Positions 16,356 to 23,020 of a DNA stretch of 52,852 nt are shown here, one piece after another. This stretch comes from Gp7-AA10 sp035636095 (GTDB taxonomy: Bacteria; Acidobacteriota; Thermoanaerobaculia; Gp7-AA8). The notes beneath the pieces are model-generated. The model saw nothing but the letters and a program-made list of their open reading frames with translations, made no database searches and was not told the DNA's origin. The DNA lies in contig DASPZU010000107.1 in NCBI GenBank assembly GCA_035636095.1, positions 1 to 52,852 on the forward strand. Reading direction: 5' to 3'. A program made the translations under genes and the position numbers. Within the stretch, counting starts at the first letter, position 1, and each line of letters starts with the position of its first letter.

Positions 16356-16397
16356 ATGCCCATCTGTCGCTGTCCGCTCCATACCCCCATCGATTGA
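16356..16397 (+). CDS. Putative cysteine-sensing leader peptide MPICRCPLHTPID
   Basis: A 13-codon frame (ATG at 16356, TGA at 16395-16397) lies between the promoter and an intrinsic terminator just upstream of cysK. It contains two Cys codons in a C-R-C arrangement, notable in so short a peptide in front of a cysteine-synthesis gene. The frame has no clear ribosome-binding site, which fits translation from a leaderless 5' end. Cys-codon leader peptides that attenuate sulfur genes are known in mycobacteria; identification here rests on position and codon content alone. Confidence 0.55.
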   Translation: MPICRCPLHTPID

Positions 16398-16423
16398 GGC
16401 GGCTTCGAAAACGCAATCATTAC

Positions 16424-16454
16424 GGACCCGCCAGCTCGGGTCCTTTTTCTTTTT
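16424..16454 (+). terminator. Intrinsic terminator/attenuator in the cysK leader
   Basis: GGACCCG (16424-16430) pairs with CGGGTCC (16437-16443) and is followed by TTTTTCTTTTT, then directly by the cysK ribosome-binding site GGAGG (16455-16459). A competing pairing exists: GGCGG at 16398-16402, immediately after the leader-peptide stop, can pair with CCGCC at 16428-16432 and so break the terminator stem. Confidence 0.82.
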
Positions 16455-16463
16455 GGAGGAAAA

Positions 16464-17462
16464 ATGCAACACGGCAAGATCTACGACAACATCACAGAGC
16501 TGATCGGCAACACTCCTATGGTCCGTCTCCACCGCGTCCTGAGCGGCGGAGCGGAAGTGATCGTCAAGCTCGAAGCGTTCAATCCGCTTTCATCGGTGAA
16601 GGACCGCATCTCGATCTCGATGGTCGCCGAAGCGGAGAAGCGCGGCGAGATCAAGCCCGGACTCAGCACGATCGTCGAAGCAACCAGCGGCAACACCGGA
16701 ATCGGCCTGGCATTCGTCGCCGCCGCCAAGGGCTACAAATGCATCCTGGTCATGCCCGACACGTTTTCCGTCGAACGCCGCAAACTACTTCAGGCCCTCG
16801 GAGCGGAGCTGGTCTTGACGCCGGGGACGATGGGACTTCCGGAAGCGCTGAAAAAGGCGGAGGACATCGCCGCCAAAACGCCCGGCGGCTGGCGCTCCAA
16901 GCAGTTCGATAATCCCGACAATCCCAAGATTCATCGCGAGACAACCGCCGAGGAGATCTGGCGCGACAGCGGCGGCAAGGTCGACGCAGTCGTGGCAGGT
17001 GTCGGTACGGGCGGCACCGTCACCGGCGTCGGGCAGGTGCTGAAGAAGCGCAATCCGAAGATCAAGATCGTCGCCGTCATGCCGGTCGAAGCGCAGGTGC
17101 TCAAAGGCGGCGGCTTCACGCCGCATAAGATCCAGGGCATCGGACCAAGCTTTGTTCCCGCGATTTACGATGCGAAAGTCGTCGATGAGGTCTTCGACGT
17201 GACCTTCGATCAGGCGGTTCAGACCGCGCGCCGGCTTGCGAAAGAGGAAGGGATCTTCGTCGGGATCTCGTCGGGCGCAGTCGCTTATGCCGCGCTGCAG
17301 ACCGCCAAAAACCTCGGCAAGGACAAGCGCGTGGTTGCGGTCCTTCCCGATACCGGCGAACGATATCTGTCGACGGCGCTCTTCGAATACACGGATCTGG
17401 TGAATCAGCCGGCGACGCTACCGCCGCCGCCCTCGCAGCAGCCCGTGGTCACGGTGCGTTAG
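16464..17462 (+). CDS. cysK: Cysteine synthase (O-acetylserine sulfhydrylase)
   Basis: A 332-residue PLP enzyme that makes L-cysteine from O-acetylserine and sulfide. K46 in NPLSSVKDRIS is the PLP lysine, TSGNTGIGLAF is the substrate loop, and GVGTGGTVTGVG binds the cofactor phosphate. The C-terminus has a short Pro-rich extension (PATLPPPPSQQPVVTVR) beyond the usual CysK end. A strong GGAGG precedes the ATG. Expression is probably controlled by the upstream attenuator. The gene ends in a 4-bp overlap with the convergent MoeB-rhodanese gene. Confidence 0.95.
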   Translation: MQHGKIYDNITELIGNTPMVRLHRVLSGGAEVIVKLEAFNPLSSVKDRISISMVAEAEKRGEIKPGLSTIVEATSGNTGIGLAFVAAAKGYKCILVMPDTFSVERRKLLQALGAELVLTPGTMGLPEALKKAEDIAAKTPGGWRSKQFDNPDNPKIHRETTAEEIWRDSGGKVDAVVAGVGTGGTVTGVGQVLKKRNPKIKIVAVMPVEAQVLKGGGFTPHKIQGIGPSFVPAIYDAKVVDEVFDVTFDQAVQTARRLAKEEGIFVGISSGAVAYAALQTAKNLGKDKRVVAVLPDTGERYLSTALFEYTDLVNQPATLPPPPSQQPVVTVR

Positions 17463-18559
17463 CACGGGCTGAAGCCCGTCCCCGCGTCCCGTTGCCAGGC
17501 GAGAATGCCACCCTTGAGGTGCTTCGCGCGGTGATAGCCCGCACCGCGCAGCAACTCGAGGGCGTGCGCGCTTCGACTTCCAGTGCGGCAGTAGAGGACG
17601 ACCTCGCGATCGCGAGGAATCGCATCGAGGCTTCGATGGAGTTGTCCCAGCGGAACGTGCTTCGCGCCTTCGAGATGTCCCTGATTCCATTCGAACGGTT
17701 CGCGGACATCGATCAGAACGACATCCTGCATCTTCGCGAGCTGCGCAGGCGTGACTTCGCCGACCTCCGCTGGATTGCAAAAGCCCTCGTAGTCGATGAG
17801 GTGGGTGATGGTGGGATGCTCGCCGCAGATCGCGCAATTTGGATCTTTCTTGAGCCGCAGCGGACGAAACTCCATGCGCAGCGCATCGAAGAGCAGCAGA
17901 CGTCCGATGAGCGGCTCGCCGACGCCCGTGATCAATTTGATCGTCTCGGTGGCCTGAATCGTTCCGATCACTCCCGGAAGCACTCCCAACACACCGCCTT
18001 CAGCGCAGGACGGCACGAGATTGGGGGGCGGCGGCTCAGGATAGAGGCAGCGGTAGCAGGGGCCCTTCTTCGCGAAGAAGATCGACGCCTGGCCGTCGAA
18101 CCGAAAGATCGAGCCGTAGACATTGGGCTTCCCGGTCAACACGCACGCGTCGTTGACGAGATAGCGGGTTGGAAAATTGTCCGTGCCGTCGGCGATCACA
18201 TCGTAATTGCGAAAAATCTCGAGGGCGTTTTCGGAAGTGATCGCGCCGTGCGTTTCGATCTTGATCTCAGGGTTGAGATCGCGAAGGCGATCGCCGGCCG
18301 CCTCGAGTTTGGGGACGCCGACCGTCGAAGTGCCGTAGAGAATCTGGCGATGCAGATTCGTTACGTCCACTTTGTCGAAATCAGCGAGGCCGATTCTTCC
18401 CACGCCTGCCGCTGCCAGATACATCGACACGGGACTGCCCAGGCCTCCCGCCCCGATGATCAGAACGGAAGCGTTCTTGAGTCTCTGCTGCCCCTCTTCG
18501 CCGATTTCGGGGAGAACGAGGTGCCGCGCGTAGCGTTCGCGCTCAGACTGAGTAAGCAT
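17459..18559 (-). CDS. moeB: MoeB/ThiF-type adenylyltransferase fused to a rhodanese domain
   Basis: A 366-residue protein. The N-terminal E1-like domain (about residues 1-245) has the nucleotide-binding IIGAGGLGSPVSMYLAAAGVG, the DNFPTRYLVNDAC segment, and zinc-binding pairs CYRC and CAIC. The C-terminal rhodanese domain (about 265-366) has the persulfide cysteine in VVLYCRTGSRSA. Such fusions activate the C-terminal glycine of a sulfur-carrier protein and load sulfur for molybdopterin, thiamin or cysteine synthesis. Which carrier is used is not shown here; the convergence with cysK suggests a sulfur-metabolism setting. It lies downstream of yqeY. Confidence 0.9.
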   Translation of the reverse strand: MLTQSERERYARHLVLPEIGEEGQQRLKNASVLIIGAGGLGSPVSMYLAAAGVGRIGLADFDKVDVTNLHRQILYGTSTVGVPKLEAAGDRLRDLNPEIKIETHGAITSENALEIFRNYDVIADGTDNFPTRYLVNDACVLTGKPNVYGSIFRFDGQASIFFAKKGPCYRCLYPEPPPPNLVPSCAEGGVLGVLPGVIGTIQATETIKLITGVGEPLIGRLLLFDALRMEFRPLRLKKDPNCAICGEHPTITHLIDYEGFCNPAEVGEVTPAQLAKMQDVVLIDVREPFEWNQGHLEGAKHVPLGQLHRSLDAIPRDREVVLYCRTGSRSAHALELLRGAGYHRAKHLKGGILAWQRDAGTGFSPC

Positions 18560-18575
18560 GGTTGCTGGGTTACTC

Positions 18576-18620
18576 GGTTGCTCGGTTTCTGGGTCTCAGC
18601 AACCTAGGAACCGAGCAACC
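18576..18620. repeat. 12-bp inverted repeat between yqeY and moeB
   Basis: GGTTGCTCGGTT (18576-18587) pairs with AACCGAGCAACC (18609-18620). The surrounding bases repeat GGTT(G/A)CTSGGTT-like units. The right arm encodes the last residues of YqeY (VARLLGS). It may stabilise or attenuate the transcript between the two genes. Confidence 0.65.
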
Positions 18621-19053
18621 TGGCAACTACTTCCTGAATTTTTCTCCCATCCACCCGCCCTTTGTACCGGGCCGTGGCTTCCTTCATCACTTTGCCCATG
18701 TCCTTTTTCGACTGCGCGCCGGTCGACGCAACGATCTCGCGGAGGCCCGACTCGAGCTCGGCCTCGGAAAGCTCCGGCGGCATGTAGGTTTTTAGAATCT
18801 CCAACTCGGACTTCTCTTTGGCCGCAAGCTCGGGACGATTTCCCTTGGTGAACTGCTCGATCGAGTCCTGCCGCTGCTTGATCGACTTGCGGATGACGGC
18901 CGTCGCTTCGTCGTCAGCCAGCTCGTGGCCGAGGTTGATCTGCTCGTTTTTGAGCGCCGCCTGAAGCATGCGCAGCGTCGAGGTTCGGTCGGCGCTGCGT
19001 GCTTTCATCGACTCGGTCAGGTCGGCTCTGATCTGTTCGGTGAGTTTCCCCAT
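18604..19053 (-). CDS. GatB/YqeY-domain protein
   Basis: A 149-residue helical protein of the YqeY family (MGKLTEQIRADLTESMKARSADRTSTLRMLQAALKNEQI, KQRQDSIEQFTKGNRPELAAKE, SKKDMGKVMKEATARYKGRVDG). The fold resembles the tRNA-binding tail of the amidotransferase GatB, but this stand-alone form has no established reaction. It is transcribed divergently from pyrE and is upstream of moeB on the same strand. Confidence 0.92.
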   Translation of the reverse strand: MGKLTEQIRADLTESMKARSADRTSTLRMLQAALKNEQINLGHELADDEATAVIRKSIKQRQDSIEQFTKGNRPELAAKEKSELEILKTYMPPELSEAELESGLREIVASTGAQSKKDMGKVMKEATARYKGRVDGRKIQEVVARLLGS

Positions 19054-19089
19054 TGCACGTCTCCGCTCGACATTCTATTCTCGACCGCC

Positions 19090-19665
19090 ATGGCGCTCGA
19101 TCTTCAGGAAATGCTCAGCGAGACGGGCGCTCTGCTCCACGGCCATTTCCGTCTGTCCTCGGGTTTGCACAGCGGCGACTACGTTCAGTGCGCGCTGCTG
19201 CTCGAGCATCCCCGAAACGCAAAGCGCGTCGGCACCGAGCTGGCCTCGCAGGTACGGCCGATGTCGCCCGCAAAAATCGTCTCGCCCGCGCTGGGTGGCG
19301 TGATCATCGGCTACGCCGTGGCCGAGGCCCTGGACATTCCGTTCGTCTTCACGGAGCGAAAAGACGGGCAGATGACGCTGCGCCGTGGATTCCATCTCGA
19401 GCGCGATGAGCCGATCGTGATCATCGAGGATGTCGTTACGACCGGCAAGTCGACGCGCGAGACCGCCGACGCGGTCCGTGCCGCGGGCGGGCGGGTGATG
19501 GGTTTCGGCTCGATCCTGAATCGGAGTGGACGCGAGAATCCGTACGAAGGCGTGCCGTACGTCTACCTTCTCGCGATGAACCTGGAGGCTTACAGCGAGA
19601 CGATCTGTCCGCATTGCGAGCACAACGTGCCGCTGCACGTCCCGGGAAGCCGCTACTCGCGATGA
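19090..19665 (+). CDS. pyrE: Orotate phosphoribosyltransferase
   Basis: A 191-residue enzyme that joins orotate to PRPP to give OMP in pyrimidine synthesis. The PRPP-binding loop is visible as VIIEDVVTTGKSTRETADAVRAAGG, and the N-terminal GALLHGHFRLSSGLHSGDYVQ and FVFTERKDGQMTLRRGF segments are typical. The ATG at 19090 gives the standard length. Its stop overlaps the next gene's start (ATGA at 19662-19665), the first of a coupled run of genes. Confidence 0.95.
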   Translation: MALDLQEMLSETGALLHGHFRLSSGLHSGDYVQCALLLEHPRNAKRVGTELASQVRPMSPAKIVSPALGGVIIGYAVAEALDIPFVFTERKDGQMTLRRGFHLERDEPIVIIEDVVTTGKSTRETADAVRAAGGRVMGFGSILNRSGRENPYEGVPYVYLLAMNLEAYSETICPHCEHNVPLHVPGSRYSR

Positions 19666-20048
19666 AGGTCGATGTCGTCGCGACTCGGGGCCGCATCGCC
19701 GAGGTCCGTGTGGACGGACGGACGGTTTTCATCCCGTACATCGTGCAGGGCAATCAGGTCAGCTTCAAGTTTGACGGCGAGACCTACACTGTCGAAATCG
19801 GCGAGAAAACCGCGCGCGCCCGCCACCGACATCGCGATCACTCGATGAGCGCGCCGATGCCGGGCGTGGTGCTGAAGATTCTCGCGTCGAAGGGTCAGCA
19901 AGTCACCAGGGGGGCTCCGCTCCTCATCCTCGAGGCCATGAAGATGGAGCATGTGATCTCCGCGCCCCGCGACGGCACGGTGGCGGCCATCAATTGCGAG
20001 GAGGGGGAATTGGTACAGCCAGGAAGCGACTTGATTGAATTGACATGA
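19662..20048 (+). CDS. Stand-alone biotin carboxyl carrier (biotinyl-domain) protein
   Basis: A 128-residue protein with a C-terminal biotinyl domain: SAPMPGVVLKILASKGQQV, then LLILEAMKMEH with K94 as the biotinylation site. The N-terminal half (VEVRVDGRTVFIPYIVQGN style strands) resembles the small beta domain before the biotinyl domain in acyl-CoA carboxylase alpha subunits. No carboxylase subunits are in the window, so its partner enzyme lies elsewhere. It overlaps pyrE upstream and the HMG-CoA lyase downstream by 4 bp each. The pairing with the lyase suggests leucine or acyl-CoA catabolism. Confidence 0.88.
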   Translation: MKVDVVATRGRIAEVRVDGRTVFIPYIVQGNQVSFKFDGETYTVEIGEKTARARHRHRDHSMSAPMPGVVLKILASKGQQVTRGAPLLILEAMKMEHVISAPRDGTVAAINCEEGELVQPGSDLIELT

Positions 20049-20983
20049 GGATTTCCGTCGACAGCGTCAAGATCGTGGAAGTGGGTCCGCGCGACGGACT
20101 GCAGAACGAGAAGGTCACGGTTCCGACGGAGGCCAAGGTCGAATACATCACGGCGCTGGCGGATGCGGGGCTAAAAGTCATCGAGGCCGGTGCGTTCGTG
20201 AGTCCGAAATGGGTTCCGCAGATGGCCGACACGGCGGAGGTTTATCGCGAAATCCCAAAGGATCCCGGCGTCGAATATCCCGTGCTGGTGCCGAACATGA
20301 AAGGCCTCGAGCGCGCGATCGAGGCGGGCGTGAAGTCGATCGCAATCTTCACCGCTGCTTCCGACACCTTCAACAAGCGCAACATCGACATGACCATCGA
20401 CGAATCGTTCGCCAACTATGCGCCCGTCGCGACGCGCGCACGCGCGGAAGGAATGCGCGTTCGCGGCTACGTATCGACAGCCTTTGGTTGTCCGTACGAG
20501 GGCGACGTTGCGCCCGAAAAAGTGCTCGAAGTTTCTGCGCGACTGCTCGACCTCGGCTGCTACGAACTCTCGGTCGGCGACACGATCGGGATCGGCACCC
20601 CAATGCAGGTGCAAGGCGTGATTGGCGTTCTCCTGCAGGTGATTCCGGCGTCGAGGCTGGCGATGCACTTCCACGACACGCGCGGCACCGCGCTCGCGAA
20701 CACGCTGGCGGCGCTGGAGATGGGAATCGCAACCTTCGATGCCTCGTCGGGCGGCCTGGGCGGCTGTCCTTACGCCCCGGGCGCATCCGGAAATCTGGCG
20801 ACCGAAGATCTGATCTATATGCTCGATCACATGGGCATCGAGACCGGCGTCCATCTCGATCGGCTCGTGGCGGCCTCGGCTCAAGTTAGTCAATATATTG
20901 ACCATCCGCTGCCGGGCCGATACCTGCAGGCCTGCATCCGCGGCGGCGTTCCATTCGCGACCAAGACGACCGCGTTACAATAA
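20045..20983 (+). CDS. mvaB: Hydroxymethylglutaryl-CoA lyase
   Basis: A 312-residue TIM-barrel enzyme that splits HMG-CoA to acetoacetate and acetyl-CoA, the last step of leucine breakdown. The N-terminal VEVGPRDGLQNEK contains the metal and catalytic residues. FVSPKWVPQMAD, STAFGCPYEGDV, ELSVGDTIGIGTPMQV, HFHDTRGTALANTLAAL and the catalytic-Cys loop GGLGGCPYAPGASGNLATEDLIYML are all present. The start overlaps the biotin-carrier stop. Confidence 0.95.
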   Translation: MRISVDSVKIVEVGPRDGLQNEKVTVPTEAKVEYITALADAGLKVIEAGAFVSPKWVPQMADTAEVYREIPKDPGVEYPVLVPNMKGLERAIEAGVKSIAIFTAASDTFNKRNIDMTIDESFANYAPVATRARAEGMRVRGYVSTAFGCPYEGDVAPEKVLEVSARLLDLGCYELSVGDTIGIGTPMQVQGVIGVLLQVIPASRLAMHFHDTRGTALANTLAALEMGIATFDASSGGLGGCPYAPGASGNLATEDLIYMLDHMGIETGVHLDRLVAASAQVSQYIDHPLPGRYLQACIRGGVPFATKTTALQ

Positions 20984-20986
20984 ATC

Positions 20987-21403
20987 GTGCGTGAGCCGCG
21001 CTGGGAGGGTGGTTGGTACGTGGTTCCGTGGCAAGTCATCTTTCGCGACATCGATACCTTCGGCCACGTCAACAACGCCGTATATCTCACCTACTTCGAA
21101 CATGCGCGCACGAGCATGTGGCTGGCGTTGACCGGCGGCTCGAGTTCCAAAGACGTCGGATTCATCGTCGTCCGCGCCGAGTGTGATTTTCGTCACCAGC
21201 TCGAAATGGAGCCCATCGAAATTCGTGTACGAATCGGTGACATGCGGACAACTTCCTTCGACACTTTGTACGAGATCTGGGCCGGCGGCGGCCGTCAACT
21301 TGCTGCAACGGGACGAGTTGTGGTCGTTCTCTTCGACTGGGCGAACAATCAGAAGACGGCCATCACAGACGAATTGCGGCAGAAGATGCGAATGTTTCAG
21401 TAG
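20987..21403 (+). CDS. Hotdog-fold acyl-CoA thioesterase (4HBT/YbgC-like)
   Basis: A 138-residue protein with the hotdog signature FRDIDTFGHVNNAVYLTYFEHAR, in which the Asp is the usual catalytic residue, followed by the strands VRAECDFRHQLEMEPIEIRVRIG and LAATGRVVVVLFD. It should hydrolyse acyl-CoA thioesters, though the chain preference cannot be told from sequence. It starts with GTG, 3 bp after mvaB, so it belongs to the same operon. Confidence 0.9.
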   Translation: MREPRWEGGWYVVPWQVIFRDIDTFGHVNNAVYLTYFEHARTSMWLALTGGSSSKDVGFIVVRAECDFRHQLEMEPIEIRVRIGDMRTTSFDTLYEIWAGGGRQLAATGRVVVVLFDWANNQKTAITDELRQKMRMFQ

Positions 21404-21419
21404 GTGGCGGAGTGAAGAG

Positions 21420-22274
21420 ATGCAATCAGGGCGTGTTCTGACACATCCCGCTTTTGCGCGGCAGCGTTTCCGCGAGATCACCGGGCGGCCCGAGCCGGCG
21501 CTCGATCTGGTGGAAGCCTCGCTGGTCATTGCGCTGGAGGACGAGCCGGGAATCGACATCGATCGCTATCTCGAGCAGGTGAACGCCTGGAGCGACGCCG
21601 TCCGCGATCGCCTCGAAGGCTCCCGGCACATCGAGCGCATCGTCGACTCGATCAACAAGCTCCTCTTCGAGGAAGAAGGCTTTCACGGCCAAGACGAGGA
21701 CTACTACGATCCACGCAGTGCGCTGCTCAACGCCACACTCGACACGCACGCCGGATTGCCGATCACGCTGTCGATTCTCTACATCGAAATTTCCCGACGC
21801 GTCGGCGTCGACGTCTCCGGCGTTTCACTGCCGGGAAGGTTTCTCGTCAAATTCAGCGGCGAGTTCGGCCAGCTGGTGATCGATCCCTTCGACGGCGGCC
21901 GGGTGCTTTCAACGATCGAGCTGCAGAAACTTCTCGACGGCGTTTACGGCGGCGGCGTTCGTCTGCGCGAGCATCATCTGCGTGCATTCACGTCGAAGGA
22001 GATTCTGGCGCGCGAGCTCGCGCATCTGAAATCGGCCTATCTGGCGCGACACGACCTTCCCCGCGCCGCAGCTTCCATCGACCGGCTCCTGATCCTCGAC
22101 GCCAACGATCCGTATGAGCTGCACGATCGCGCAACCATCGCGGTTCAATTGCACGCTTATCAGGAAGCGATCGAATGTTTCGAGCGTTACCTCGCGGTCA
22201 AGCCGCACGCCGAAAATCTTGCGCGCGTGCGCGAGCAGATCGCATATCTTCGCGCGTGGCTCGAGCAGAACTGA
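21420..22274 (+). CDS. Transglutaminase-like SirB1-family protein with TPR tail
   Basis: A 284-residue protein. The first two thirds match the SirB1 transglutaminase-like family: SINKLLFEEEGFHGQDEDYYDPRSALLN, GLPITLSILYIEISRRVGVDVSGVSLPGRFLVK and a later FDGGRVL. The usual nucleophilic Cys is not evident in the NATLDTHAGLPITLSIL segment, as is common in this family. The C-terminus (DLPRAAASIDRLLIL... HAYQEAIECFERYLAVKPHAE) forms two TPR motifs. The ATG follows GGAGTGAAGAG. The biochemical role is unknown. Confidence 0.85.
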   Translation: MQSGRVLTHPAFARQRFREITGRPEPALDLVEASLVIALEDEPGIDIDRYLEQVNAWSDAVRDRLEGSRHIERIVDSINKLLFEEEGFHGQDEDYYDPRSALLNATLDTHAGLPITLSILYIEISRRVGVDVSGVSLPGRFLVKFSGEFGQLVIDPFDGGRVLSTIELQKLLDGVYGGGVRLREHHLRAFTSKEILARELAHLKSAYLARHDLPRAAASIDRLLILDANDPYELHDRATIAVQLHAYQEAIECFERYLAVKPHAENLARVREQIAYLRAWLEQN

Positions 22275-22295
22275 CGTTCTGGTAGAGTTTCACTC

Positions 22296-22985
22296 GTGAT
22301 CACGGGGTTCAACACCGACATCAAGCACAGGGACAAGGTCTATCACATCCAGACCGAAGACAAAGGTCTGCAGAACCCCTACATCGAGAGCCTGGTCTAC
22401 GTGGGCGGCGAGATTCTGGCATCGAAGAAAACTTCGTACGCCGAGCAGGCCAAGACCGGCGTCGACGAAAAGTGGATCGGCAGCCTCATGGAGCAGCAGC
22501 ACCGCACCATGATCGCGGCCATCAAACGCGGTCGATTCGATACTCCGGCCGACGCCACCAACGTCGGCGTGATGCCCGGCGGTGGAAAGACAGTCGAGGT
22601 GCCGCATGACCTGGAGATCGACGACGACAAGACCCTCGATCAAGTCATCATCGATTACCTGGCCTCGGAAGCCGAAGTCGAACATCTCGAGCTGTCGCTG
22701 CTCAACACCGCCGACTTTTTCGCGGGATCGCCGGTCGAGGTGCGCGTGGCGACGAAAAGGAGTCTGTCGCAGCAGCCCATCCCTGCGGCCGCCATCGAAG
22801 TCAAGGTGATTTCGACTGTCGATCAGCCGCGCGTCATCTTCAAGGGCAAAACCGCCGCCGATGGAACATCGGTCATCCGCTGCAACATCCCGGCCTTCAG
22901 CGAGGGGACTGCCGCCATCATCATCTCGGCGCAAAGTCCGCTGGGGAATGATGAGATCAAGCAGCTGGTGAAAAGGAAGAAATAG
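22296..22985 (+). CDS. Conserved hypothetical protein
   Basis: A 229-residue soluble protein starting with GTG (MITGFNTDIKHRDKVYHIQTEDKG). The N-terminal 70 residues (HIQTEDKGLQNPYIESLVYVGGEILASKKTSY) look like a compact strand-rich domain. The C-terminal half (VEVRVATKRSL... RVIFKGKTAADGTSVIRCNIPA) resembles an immunoglobulin-like sandwich. I do not recognise a characterised family. It lies just upstream of the phosphatase-TPR fusion gene and may share its transcript. Confidence 0.7.
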   Translation: MITGFNTDIKHRDKVYHIQTEDKGLQNPYIESLVYVGGEILASKKTSYAEQAKTGVDEKWIGSLMEQQHRTMIAAIKRGRFDTPADATNVGVMPGGGKTVEVPHDLEIDDDKTLDQVIIDYLASEAEVEHLELSLLNTADFFAGSPVEVRVATKRSLSQQPIPAAAIEVKVISTVDQPRVIFKGKTAADGTSVIRCNIPAFSEGTAAIIISAQSPLGNDEIKQLVKRKK

Positions 22986-23020
22986 CCACTGGCGCTCCAA
23001 CTGCATAAACGCACCACGCA

